This document shows positions 12,491 through 23,228 of a DNA stretch of 64,000 nt, piece by piece. The notes beneath the pieces were generated by a model. It did not search any database and was not told the DNA's origin. It saw nothing but the letters and a program-made list of their open reading frames with translations. The stretch spans positions 230,668 to 294,667 of the forward strand of contig MNCI01027470.1 in the NCBI GenBank assembly GCA_015680685.1, in the 5' to 3' direction. The translations under genes and the position numbers were made by a program. Position 1 is the stretch's first letter. The number at the start of each line of letters is the position of its first letter. The DNA comes from Gnetum montanum (taxonomy: Eukaryota; Streptophyta; Gnetopsida; Gnetales; Gnetaceae).

Positions 12491-12789
12491 CTAATTAATG
12501 CCTAAACTCACCTAAATAGCCTTGTGGCCTTAAAACATGGCCTACTAAGGCCTAAAACTAGCAAAACCTAACCAATGTTGAATTATGTTAGCCAAATTTT
12601 ATCATATATAGCCTATTTTGCTTATTTTTTGACCTATTACGTAATGTTTTGGCTTTTTTTTAAACTTATGTTGCCTTTCAGACATTGTTGACGTTCTATG
12701 ACCTTTATATAGAATTATATGTTTATTATTTGCCTTATTATAGCTCTATTTGTCTTTGTTTTGCCTCTAAATGGTACCAAATAGTGGGA

Positions 12790-12910
12790 TCTGACCTTCC
12801 CTGACCATCATTTCACACCATATGACCATGGCCCACTAAGGCCTTAAACTAGCATCCTAGTCCACCAAGACTATACACTAGCATCATGGCCTGCTAAGGC
12901 CTAAAATTGG
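12790..12910 (+). repeat. TTAAACTAGCA-type repeats upstream of RT (B)
   Basis: Three units, CCTTAAACTAGCAT, ACTATACACTAGCAT and CCTAAAATTGGCA, each preceded by CCACTAAGG or CCACCAAG. This is the same repeat core as that downstream of integrase. Confidence 0.65.
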
Positions 12911-13178
12911 CAAAATTATGACCTTTATTGATCATTTGTAGCCTTATTCGTATTTCCCCTTGTTTGACCTTTATGTGACCTTCATTCACCTCTATTTCAC
13001 TTTTCCAAATTGATCTTATCTCATTGATTATCTTGGATGGCATTAATTACATTAGATTTGCATATTTTTTATGGCATTTTTAACATTAATTTTTCACTTT
13101 TACCCAGGTGCCACTTAATATGCTTTTGGTGACATGCAAGATCAAAGTATGAGTACTTGGTAGCAAATCAATTTTCCT

Positions 13179-14860
13179 TTGTATCTACATGGACCTCATG
13201 GTGATATTAATTGGTGTATCAACCTTGATTGCCTAGATCTTGAGCCTAAGAGTGTTGTAGACCACATAGCCTCAATAGAGAAACCTCTAGAATGGCTTGA
13301 AAACCAAGTCAGGACCCTTGACTTAGAAGTAGGAGACAAAATCGAAGACCCTCTAGTTGAGGTTCCTATCATAGCACATAGTGGTGAGGAGAAAACCCTT
13401 AAACTAAGTTCCTCACTAGCCTTAATATGCCCAAGATATTACCAAGAACTTACAAAATAACATTAAGGCATTTGCCTAGTCATATGAAGATATGCCAGGC
13501 CTAGACCCATGCCTAGTCCAACATAACATCATATTGGACCCTAGCATTAGAGTGTTTAAGCAAAAAGTGAAAAATATTAGACTTGATTTGGCCTTGGTAG
13601 TTTATGATAAAATCTCAAAGCTCTACTAAGAAGGTTTCATCATGGTTGTTGATTATGTAGAATGGATGTCCAACATGGTGGTAGTCCCTAAGAAAAATGG
13701 GAGTATCTAAATCTACATCAATTTTTGAGACCTAAATAAAGCAATCATCAAGGATGACTTTCCTTTGCCTAGTATTGATCAATTGATTGATACTACAACT
13801 AGACATGCCTTGTTGTCCTTTATGGATGGATTCTTGGTATATAACAAAATTATGATCAACCCAGAGCATCAACTTAACACAACCTTTATGATCCAATAGG
13901 GTACTTTTTGTTATACTATGATGCCCTTTGGCATTAAGAACGTTGGAGCAACATACCAAATAGCCATGACCTATATCTTTAGTGATTACATGTTAGGTTT
14001 ACTTAATGATTACATAGTTGACATAGTTGTCAAGTCTAAGATAGTTAGTGACCATGCTAATGACCTAGATCTTGTCGTTAAATGATGCCTCAGATATGAG
14101 CTTAGGCTCAATCCTAAGAAGTGTGTCTTCATTATTAAGGCTAGTAAGATGCTTGGCTTTGTGATCTCTAAAGCAGGGACACACATAGATCCTGATAAGG
14201 TTAAGGCCATATCCAAATTGGCAACACCTACTAACCTTGAGGAGCTTCAGGAATTACAAGGTAGATTACAGTTTATTAATAGGTTTATTGCTAGGCTTAT
14301 AGATAAGTTATAGCACATGAAACACTTGCTTAAGAAAGGAGTTTACTCTGAATGGATAGCTCAATGCCAAGAGGCCTTTGAAAACCTTAAGCAAGAGTTG
14401 ACATAACTACCAATAGTCAATCCTCTGCAAGAAGATAAATCATTCTACATTTGTCTTGCCATCTCTAATACATCCATTACCTCTCTACTTTATCATAAAT
14501 GTGATGATGTAGTGGAAATTCCTGTATACTACCTTAACCATGCATTAGTATCCCACAAGACTTGATACACTAAAGTGGAGAAGTATTGTCTAGCACTAGT
14601 CTTCTCTTTGAAGAAATGGAGACACTACCTCTTTAGAAGCCAAGTCAATGTCATTTGCAAGGACAACATAGTCAAAGCCATAATGACCAAAATCTATGAA
14701 AGTAGCTGCATAGCCTGATGGAAAGCCATAACTATAGAATTCAACCTTCATTATGTCTCTTAATCCTTAACAAAAGGTCAAGCTATAGTTGTACAACTCA
14801 TAGCTTTACCTGTTGATGACCAAGCAACCATAGAACCTAAATTCCCTAATGAATACATTA
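13179..14860 (+). pseudogene. Reverse transcriptase and RNase H, element B
   Basis: The pre-RT segment is open (13179-13460). RT continues in broken frames: SKLYXEGFIMVVDYVEW around 13615, INFXDLNKAIIKDDFPLPSI at about 13720-13780, SFMDGFLVYNKI around 13820, and GTFCYTMMPFGIKNVGATYQ at 13900-13960. The active-site loop reads YIVD instead of YxDD (about 14010), so it is dead by substitution as well as by stops. The thumb (LNPKKCVF) and RNase H (WRHYLF, CKDNI) follow. A splice-acceptor-like TTTTTCACTTTTACCCAG lies at 13091-13108, just upstream, as expected if the protease-RT interval was removed as an intron. Confidence 0.85.
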
Positions 14861-14871
14861 ACTCAATTAGC

Positions 14872-15285
14872 CAAGTGCTTGAGGGTTATGAGGTAGTCAT
14901 GAACTTTGATGGAGCTTCAACTAACCATGGGGCTACTGCTATTGCCATCGTAACATTCCCATTTGGTAAAATCCAACTCTTTACCTATAATTTTGGGTTC
15001 CCATGTACCAAAAACATAGTAGAATATGAAGGTTTGATTAGAGGGATGATGGTAGCTCTTGATGTAGGAATTAGACACTTATCCATCAAAGGCGATTCAC
15101 AACTCATGGTTAACTAAGTAACTGAAGTGTATACATGCAAAGCTAAGAATTTACAGCCTTATTGTGACCTAGAAAAGAAATTATTACAACAATTCATAGA
15201 TGTTAATATCCAACAAATACCTCAACATGAAAACACCATAGCTGATGCAATTGCAACATTAGCCCTAGTGTGATGCCAGATGTGT
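14872..15285 (+). pseudogene. Second RNase H, element B
   Basis: The open run 14875-15117 has the catalytic Asp in MNFDGAST, Glu in VEYEGLIRG and Asp in KGDSQL; a stop follows at 15115-15117. The last part, ending HENTIADAIATLAL at about 15270, is still readable in frame. It is the same domain as 267-760 and 35500-35885. Confidence 0.85.
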
Positions 15286-16627
15286 TTAGCAAGTTTCCCA
15301 CATTAATTGTGGACTGTGCTACTTCCATCACACAGAACATTGAGGATACCTTTGTGCTCATCATTCATACTACTCCTCCCAAGGAGTGGTATGACATTAG
15401 GAAATTTTACCTTATGCATGGTGAATCCTCACAAGGCCTGACTACTTCTTAGAAGGATGTCATATACAAGCGATTAAAGAAATATGTCATCATAGGTGAT
15501 AACACATTATGTCGACTATCCTATGATGGCATACTCCTAAAGTGCTTGGGTAAAACTAAAGCTAGAATAGTCATAGAGGAGGTTCATGAAGGAGTTTGTG
15601 GTGGACATATAGGACCTAGAGCCATGGCCACTAAGATTAGGTGGTTAGGTTACTATTGGCCCCATATGAAAAATGACTACCTAGAAAAGGTTAAGCCATG
15701 TGACACATGAAAATGATATAGAAACCTAATCCATGTATCACCAATTGAGTTACATACGACCTAGATAACATGCCCATTTCAATGATGAGTGTTGGATATC
15801 ATTAGACCCATAATACCTCAGTCTTCCACAGGGCATATCTTCATCATTAGCATGATTGAATACTTCACCAAGTGGGTTGAGGCTATTCCTCTAAGGAAGA
15901 TCACATCTGAACAAGTTTGCAAATTTATCCTATATAACATTGTAGCTGATTTTGGAATACCCATGACCATAGTTACAGACAATGGACCTCAATTTAGTAC
16001 ATAAGAAAAAAAGGATTTTTATCACAACCTAGGCATTAGGCATTCTTTCTCTTCACCTTAATACCCTCAAGCCAATGGAAAAGTAGAAGTAAGCAACAAG
16101 GCCATCATCAACTTGCTTAAGAAGATTCTTGATAATAGCAAGCAGAAGTGGCATGAGTGGCTTGTCCATGTACTATGGGCATATAGAATAACCTATCGCA
16201 CAACAATTGGCATGAACCCTTATAACCTTGTTTATGGTTTTGAAGTTGTTTTACCTCTTGAATTACAAGTGCCATCACTTTGAGAAGCCTTGATTGACTT
16301 CATCAATGACTAGCAAAGTAAGGAGTTGTAGATAGTAGCACTAAATTTGGTGCAGGAGTAGTGTATGTAGGTGCTTGCTCACATTGAGCACTATCAAGAG
16401 AGACAAAAGTGACAAAATCATCATAACTTAACCATGCACAAGATTAAGGAGGGGTACCTAGTCCTCAAGACTATTCGTGAGCATGAGGAAAAATTCTTAG
16501 CCAATTGGAAAGGGTCCTTTCTTATTACCAAAGCCTATGGGAATGGTGCATTCAGAATAGCTAACATGGATGGAAATGAGCTGGCCAATTAAGTTAATTA
16601 TTCCTATCTGAAGCCATACTACATGTA
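15286..16627 (+). pseudogene. Integrase, element B
   Basis: After a linker, the zinc-binding part reads GVCGGHIGPRAMATKIRWLG (about 15593-15660). The core is open at 15789-16004 (FTKWVEAIPLRKITSEQVCK, then IVTDNGPQFS with the second Asp kept). The Glu region ANGKVEV follows at about 16075. The C-terminal part (LWAYRITYRTT, LPLELQVPSL) is broken, and the end, SYLKPYYM, stops at 16627. More of the active site is left than in element A, but there are multiple stops. Confidence 0.85.
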
Positions 16628-16639
16628 GCTAATAGATCA

Positions 16640-16765
16640 TCAACAAGTGAGCTTGCTTTCTATGGTCCATTACAGACTTAAACTAGCAACACAACATGCT
16701 AGGGCCTTAAACTAGTACCATGGCCCACCACAACCTTAAACTAGCAAGATTAGTGACTTGGATAG
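16640..16765 (+). repeat. TTAAACTAGCA-type repeats after integrase (B)
   Basis: Short cluster of CTTAAACTAGCA, CCTTAAACTAGTA and CCTTAAACTAGCA units with CCACCACAACC spacers. It corresponds to the longer arrays at 2100-2500 and 37240-37620. Confidence 0.65.
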
Positions 16766-16824
16766 CCTAATTCTCATGTGTCTTGTGCATTGTAGTGTTA
16801 TAATATGTAGTGGCATTTTGTATG

Positions 16825-16876
16825 CTTTGTTGGTGCCTCTTGGGTTAATCCTCCAACACCAACAAAGAGGGGCCAT
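16825..16876 (+). promoter_or_regulatory. Stem-loop and polypurine tract before LTR B
   Basis: CTTTGTTGGTG (16825-16835) and CACCAACAAAG (16857-16867) form a perfect 11-bp stem. The PPT AACAAAGAGGGGCC (16861-16874) overlaps its 3' arm. The LTR starts two bases later. Confidence 0.75.
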
Positions 16877-18396
16877 TGAAACACCACAACATGTTTCATG
16901 TTATAACCAATCTTCATGATGTAGCTTTCACCCCATGAAACTTGAGATAAAACTTTATTGTAAATGTAAAAGTTGTCATCCACAATGAAAAATTTTACAT
17001 ACTTTATACTTTTTGGCTTGAAAAATGCCTCATAAGTGGCCAAAGCCTTATTTCCCAAGTGAAAAAAGTCACCTAGTGTCTATATTTGGGTTGGGACAGG
17101 GCTCAAAAATGCCTTTTGGAATGCCAAAAAGGAAATTTGATGGGTTTTATGGGGGGTATGCATTTTTCTATGCTAGAAATACCTATAGGGTGGTAGATCT
17201 CACCTACCCCCAACATGAAAGGATGGGGTGTTTGGAGACTTTTCCCACTTCAATGTGGAGACCAAATGCACAATTTGGAAACTTTTCCCTCTTAGCCTTG
17301 AAAGTTTTCCCCCAATGTAAAAGTTTCACCCTAGCTTGGAAAGTTTTCCCCTAGCATAGAAAATTCAATCCCCTAGCATGGAAGCCACAAAAAGCAAGAT
17401 TCATCAAGTTATGCACTTCAATGTTGACTAGCCACTCCAACAAACATGGTGGAGAGCTCAGCATGGAATTTTTGTCTTCAGCAAGGGGTGCCTCGGTTAT
17501 TATTTTTAGTAAATGGAATGGCCATGGGGGAGGCACTTACTATGTTTAGTAACCCCTTCAAATTTGGGTGCCCAGTTCACTTAAATTTGGTAGCCAATTT
17601 GAGGCAAAATTACATCAAATTTGTAGCTAGTTTGTAGCCAATTTGCAACCCCATTCATGACCCAAAGACCCTATAAAAGCCAACCTTAAACACCATTAAG
17701 AGGTTCCAAAATTTTTAGGAGGTCAAGCATTTTTTGTTCAAGTAATTTTCAAGTAATTTCCATACACTTAATTTCACACTTGGGGCATTCTTAGGTACTC
17801 AAGAGCCCTTGCAAGTTCCCATACTTGCATCCTATTGAACCCTAGCATGGAAGTAGTGAGGCCTTGAGACTTGGTGGAATTTTGGTGTTAATACTGTGCT
17901 TTTGGAATTTTGAACCCAATGTGGGGTAACTTAGCATCCAAATATTCCACCTTCTCACCCCCAACAACTACCCAATTGGCAGATCCAAGGTTGTAGCAAC
18001 AAAGGAAGGTTTGATAACGTTAAGAGTGACTTAGATTATGGAGCACATCATCTCAACTTCAATAGGCTTTGAACTCTTGCACAAGTGAACCTCTTTTTTT
18101 TTACTCATGATAGCACTATTTTTACACATTTCTCTAACTTATTCTTTATTCTTTTCTCAATAAATTTTTAAGTTTTGTGTTTAATAAAATTAAATTTATC
18201 ATCTGTGCATTATTTAAATATATTTATATTTTCATTATTTACATCTCCTAAGTCCTTGGTTGATCTATTGGACTAGCCAAGGTACTCCAAATTCCATTTT
18301 TATTACAAAGGTCCTGGGGGTTCAATGTTGGGAAAATACTTGCACCGAGGATCCTTGGCTTTCTCATTCTAGCAATCGAGGTTTTTGCTTGCAATA
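16877..18396 (+). repeat. 3' LTR of element B
   Basis: It starts TGAAACACCACAAC. TATAAAA lies at 17672-17678. It has the family U5 motif AAGTCCTTGGTTGATC (about 18250) followed by CCAAGGTACTCC. The end aligns with LTR C (TTCTAGC...TTTTTG..TGC.A.A) and is placed at about 18396. U3 at 17180-17400 holds AACATGAAAGGATGGGG and CTAGCATGGAAGCC strings like those of the 9.8-12.5 kb array. Small ORFs inside it are not genes. Confidence 0.75.
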
Positions 18397-19250
18397 ATAT
18401 GGATGTGTAAGAGAATCCTTGGAAAATGAACTTGATTTGAAGAAATTTCCATCAATTCAACATGAAATTCCATTGGCCAATGCATATTTTTCTTTGAATC
18501 TTCAATAGATAAATTAGATTCCAAAATTTAGAAACTGATGATGTTGATGGATAGTACTCATCAAGAACCATAGTTTCTGAATTTCTTTGCTATGATTAAT
18601 GAGGATGGATCAACAACATTCTTCATTGAGACTTTGGATTATATTTGGTACAATATTTAATTCTTACAAGTTATGAAATTACTAGAATTAATTTCTGAAG
18701 AAGAAGTTGAGAAGAGTCAGGATAAAGTTTTGCCATCTCAAACAAGACCATCTAATCATATACCACTTATCACAAAATTACAATTATTTCCATCAATTCA
18801 TAAGGTTGATCAAGATCAAGAAGTATCTCAACATTACTTTTGATAAATCTTATTATTTTATTTATTGTTTATTTTAATTAGATAAGTAAAATATCTAAGG
18901 TAATGAAAAATTGGTAATAAGGAATTTGCCCTACCTTCACTTGAATAACCAGATACGAGTTGCACTTTGCGTGACCCTGGTTAGGATTGGTGATTGGTAT
19001 TTGGTAGATCTTTAATTTACTTCTTGATATTATCTTAAAAAATGATGTAGATAATAATAAAGTAATATTTAATACTCATGTAAATTCTTCTCACATATAT
19101 TTTTTTTTGTAGAATAAGCAAGAAACAACTTCAAGTTCAAAGGAGAAATCAAATTATTGAAGCACAAGAGCATAATAGAAGCATTGAAACTTAAAAAAGA
19201 TAGTGAACATGGACTCGTTCGAGGACAAAAGAAACCTAAGGGGAGTATAT
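18397..19250 (+). other. 3' end fragment of an unidentified LTR element
   Basis: No recognised domain; a short open run near 18680-18840 (LISEEEVEKSQDK) is unassigned. It ends with GAGGACAAAAGAAACCTAAG and GGGAGTATAT immediately before a TGTCATGTCC LTR start, which is the typical 3' end of a Ty3 pol followed by a PPT. So the LTR at 19251 has a 3'-type flank on its left. Confidence 0.45.
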
Positions 19251-19800
19251 TGTCATGTCCTCATTTCCAAATGATGTTGTTGCATAACAAAGATGGTGCC
19301 TTTTCATAACAAATTTCATTGTAATCTTAACAAGACTTGAAAGGCCACATTGTAATAACAAACATGTCTCTTAAGGTAACCTTTGGGGGTTTGACCTAAG
19401 ACATTTATACCCAAGCTTAGAGGACATGCCAGGCATGGAGTGGTGGTGCCAATAAGGCAAGTTACAAGAGTTGGAGGAAGTGGGACAAGAAATGGACTGG
19501 CCATTGCTTCTGGCTAGGTTATAGGTCTAATTGTGGTGGCCGTTCTGGATTGCTTGTAAGGGATAGATGCCAAAGGAAAAAAACCCCAAGGAACACTCTT
19601 AGAGAATGATTTGGATACACTATTCTATATCAATAAAGCATTTTTTTCTTTCTCTTTTTGCACTTTTTCTGTTATTTCCTTTACACATAATGTTGAATGC
19701 TACATATATATTGATGTTTGGTATATTGCCTTCTTACACATAATGTCTATTATAATATATATTTAACATTTTCCATGACATTTGGCAATGGGATGTTACA
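19251..19800 (+). repeat. 550-bp LTR (element E)
   Basis: It starts TGTCATGTCC and ends GGGATGTTACA. A PPT-like run lies to the left. On the right, TTAGGTATCATTGCT at about 19807-19821 resembles the initiator tRNA-Met binding site (TGGTATCAGAGC) with mismatches. The TATA candidate is ATTTATA at about 19403-19409. An inverted partial copy is at 41721-42070. Having a PPT on one side and a PBS on the other suits an LTR shared by two tandem elements, or a junction formed by LTR recombination. Confidence 0.65.
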
Positions 19801-20618
19801 ACAAACTTAGGTATCATTGCTATTTTTTCCACTTGTGCATCATGTACATTAATACAATGCACCATAAACTATCTTTATTCTTGCCATTATGCCATCACAG
19901 CTAGTGTTACCTACTCATAACTCCATTTTGAGCAATGTAACTATTCCATCAATTGCTAGTATTTTGTTGAAAGTAATGATGTTGCCATAAGATCTAACTT
20001 CCAAGCTCCAAGTATATAAAGATCAAATAGCAAAAGCCATAGTGCTACATGAGAATAATTCTGGAGTCTCCATTACCCATATCCTTGTTGATCTTGTTAG
20101 TTCCTTAATTCCTCCTACTTAAGTTTCCAAAGAGGTCTCATTATTGAATTTTACTAATTACAACGAGGAATCAAATTTCACAAACCATGTTATCATATTT
20201 TGTAATGAATGCATGCTATTAGCTAATTATTCCCATATTATCTTGCAAATTTTTTCTAACTCTTTGACAAGAAAGGTGCTTGAATGGTATAGGATCTTGC
20301 CCCATGAATCCATTACGTCCTTGGAGCAACTATTCACAACCTTTATGGAGAGATTTACAACATTAGCAAAGGTGGAGCTTTGAAAAAATTATTAGCCATA
20401 AGGTAGGCTTCCAACAAGTCTATCTTCAAGTTTATCATATGATGGACATCTACAATGATGAAGCTTAGTCATCTATTTCTTGAAGATCAACTATTGGAAA
20501 TTTTTTAAGAAGTTGTAAGACATCATATTAAAGAAATGTTGGTCTACCCTAGGCCACTTAGTCTTCATGATGCCATTACCTATGCTAAATACATTATGGA
20601 GGTACCAATCAATGCAAT
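19801..20618 (+). pseudogene. gag of element E, 5' part
   Basis: The open run 20144-20383 carries the retrotransposon gag core (ILQIFSNSLTRKVLEWYRIL, SITSLEQLFTTFMERF). The reading continues in broken frames through LHDAITYAKYIMEVPINAI and stops abruptly where LTR C begins at 20619. The rest of the protein is at 41172-41720. The core is homologous to the gags at 24267 and 47526. Gag would form the virus-like particle. Confidence 0.75.
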
Positions 20619-20913
20619 TGAAACACCATAAATTTTTGGATTCTCATGATTCAATAGTCCTAGAATTTGGCAAGGGTCCCTGCAAGCATGGTATCACATT
20701 GGACCATGCAAACAATGCCTCTATGGCACAATCAACATGGCATCTAGTCACAAGGCTAGTTTGCATGAAAGAGGCTAATAGGTTTGCTACATCCTCTAGC
20801 TTGCCCAGTTTGACACTTGGCCTAGCTAATGGTCTACCCAAGGACCAGGCTAGGAGCTACCAAAAGTGCTCAGGATGAACAAAATAGTTCAACAAGTTTT
20901 CTAACTGCAAGAG

Positions 20914-21744
20914 CCTGCTATGCTATGCTATGCTACACAACGTAGTAGGCCTTGGGGATATTAATTGCACCAAGAAGATGTATATTGAAAACAATTCAAT
21001 CCTTCAAGATATCTGCCCCACTTCATCCTTGATGCATGAGCAATGTGACATAGCAAAAATGTGGCAAATTTTGTCGGAGGTCCTCTTCACATAAGTGCTA
21101 CACTGTGCTATGCTACATAGTGTAGCACAGCATAGCAGGGATACACTCTGGCAATACTCCGACTTAGATGGCTCTAATGGAGTAGGCACATTTGCCCATG
21201 TTTCAATCGATGAACAAGTATGCTTTGCTGACACTCTAGGACATGAATGACATCCCGCGACAAAATGGTTGCATGATTAAGTCAAAATCCAAGCTAAGCT
21301 GGGTGTTACACTATGCTACACTACGTAGCGTAGCACAACGTAGCAAGGACAGAACACATGAAGGCCCTCTACCAAGTGGTTTCAGCAAGAGGACTACACT
21401 TGACCATACTTCGGCCACCTAGACTGACTGTCCCGCTTCGTCCTCAAGCTCTAAGCAAAGTTTCTTGACAAAGCATTATAAAATTAGGCAAGGATGCATG
21501 TCATAGTGGCTGCTACATTATGCTACACTACCTATAGTGTAGCACAGTGTAGCAAGGATGCAAAACACCAAGGTGTGCCAAGGATGAACTTAGTAGGTCC
21601 TAAGACATTTCAACATGAAAGAAAGTGTTGCAATTGCTTGCCTAGCCAGGCCTTAGATAGCTATTTTCGGCTTATAGACAAGATTTCATCTATGACCAAT
21701 GGCTATGCTACACTATGCTATGCAGCATAGCACAGCATAGTATG
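20914..21744 (+). repeat. Five hairpin repeats, about 200 bp apart, in U3 of 5' LTR C
   Basis: Inverted-repeat cores of about 35-50 bp at 20914-20949, 21095-21139, 21304-21348, 21510-21558 and 21701-21744. They are built from GCTATGCTACAC and its inverse GTGTAGCATAGC and are usually followed by AGCAAGG. The spacing is about 180-210 bp. Equivalent cores in the 3' LTR are near 39369, 39552, 39761, 39964 and 40142. Confidence 0.8.
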
Positions 21745-22172
21745 TGGGTATTTATGCTATGCCAATATGCTAGATAGCGTAAATAGTGTAACAGTCATGT
21801 AGGGGCCTCAAGATGTCTTCAATTAGCTATAGAACTTGTTAGCAATAGTTACTCAAGTGAAATCAGCAAGTTTTCCTTATTTTGCACCCTCTAACTATCC
21901 CCAAAGTTGTCCCTATGCTTGACCCTACTCACAAGAGTAGGGAAGATGTAGTCCTAGAGCACAGGATTCGCTTTGCATTCACTGTTGGTAGTTTTCTTTG
22001 CAACAAACATAGCAGCTCACTAGACTTTAGCATATGTAGCACAAATGGCATGGTCATAGTGTAGTAGCTTCCACATCCAACATTACATAGCAGCACAACA
22101 TAGTCATGTTTGCACTTTGTGGGACCCAGGAGACATGGCATCCAAACCATGTTTTCCTCTTGCTCCTAGCCC

Positions 22173-22180
22173 TATAAATA
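22173..22180 (+). promoter_or_regulatory. TATA box of 5' LTR C
   Basis: CCCTATAAATACC, conserved at 40614-40621 in the other LTR. It sits about 550 bp before the LTR end, a normal place for the U3 core promoter. Confidence 0.65.
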
Positions 22181-22730
22181 CCTTGGTGAACAATGTTCAA
22201 AGGGTTGGCTTTTGGATGGTTATCTTTTGAGTGTGTTTGACATTCTAGCATTTTTGGCTTATTGGAAATTAGTCTTAGCAAGTAGATTGGCAAGCAGAAA
22301 GGCCCTATTAGCAAGCTATTAATAGTAGTTCATGGAGCTATGACCATACTAGTTCGTTGCAAGCTGTGCTTGTCCCTGCTACCATCTCTTGTACACTCCT
22401 TTCTCTCAAGCAAAGATTAGATCCCCTGATCTTGGGGTAGTGCACTTCCTCACCCAAATCTGTTTCATTTTGTTTTGTTATTTTCATGTTTTTCACTATT
22501 CTCAATCAATTCATGTTTATTGTTTATCACTCAACACACATATAACATCTTTAAAACTAATGTTTGCTAAAGGTTATTGTACACTAGTTAAGTCCCTGTC
22601 TGATCAACTAGACCGTTCAGGGCACCCTGCATCTGTTTACATCCAGCATGACCCTTGCACAGATCTAGGGTTCGGCTGTATGCTCGGTGACCTCTAGGTG
22701 TTCTAGCCACTAATGTTTTTGGTTGCTACA

Positions 22731-23228
22731 GTTTTTGGGGCTAGAAGGAGGGCCTTTGTGTCCTTTCTGTGTATCATGGGTAATCCTGCATGCTGTTTGT
22801 ACCTCGTCACCTACTAGTGTAGACGTGACACCCTTGTGGTTGTCTATGCACTGTGTGGTGCAGAATGGTTGCAATGATGATTCCTTTGGAACCTAGCAGA
22901 ACCAAAGCCTCCAATCGATTGCTTACCTTACCATGTTTACTCTATTTACTACCCCATGCTACCTGCACCTTGTGCAACATAGCAAACTATCTAGCATAAC
23001 ACTCATGCTTAGCGTAGCAGGTGTAACTCCCCAATGTACCCAGTCTCACTTTCTCGCTTTTCACCTTATGACAAAAGATGATTCCTGCAACCACTGTCAC
23101 CACCACCTCGAACCTAGAGGTTCCCTACTCAATCCAAAACATGATAGGTACTGAGTGGCTACTCAGCCTAGTGCTGGCACCACGTCAATCCCTTAGATTG
23201 CGACACTTGTCACCTGAGTGCTTGGCGC
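22731..23228 (+). other. Leader of element C with possible primer-binding site
   Basis: Directly after the LTR, TTTTTGGGGCTAGAAGGAGG starts with TGG after a short spacer, as a PBS would. I cannot assign the tRNA. The rest of the leader shows no clear coding. Confidence 0.35.

Larger units (their letters stand above)
5074..18396 (+). mobile_element. Element B: Tat-like Ty3 element lacking its gag side
   Basis: From left to right: antisense gene (5074-9209), tandem-repeat block (9830-12490), TTAAACTAGC repeats (12790-12910), pre-RT, RT, RNase H, second RNase H and integrase (13179-16627), repeats, stem-loop with PPT, and a 3' LTR (16877-18396). The 5' LTR, gag and protease are missing, cut off at the junction with LTR A. 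Decay is heavy throughout. Confidence 0.8.
20619..22730 (+). repeat. 5' LTR of element C
   Basis: 2,112 bp, TGAAACACC...GCTACA. U3 holds five palindromic GCTATGCTAC-type hairpins. TATAAATA is at 22173-22180. The U5 motif AAGTCCCTGTCTGATC (22590) is followed by a partial inverse. The ORFs seen inside are also found, broken differently, in the 3' LTR and are not taken as genes. Confidence 0.9.

Noticed and set aside
22389-22697. 102-aa ORF, with a similar 105-aa ORF at 40830-41147
   Set aside because: Both are the same U5 region of the two LTRs of element C. The shared frame follows from LTR identity; composition and position give no sign of a protein.
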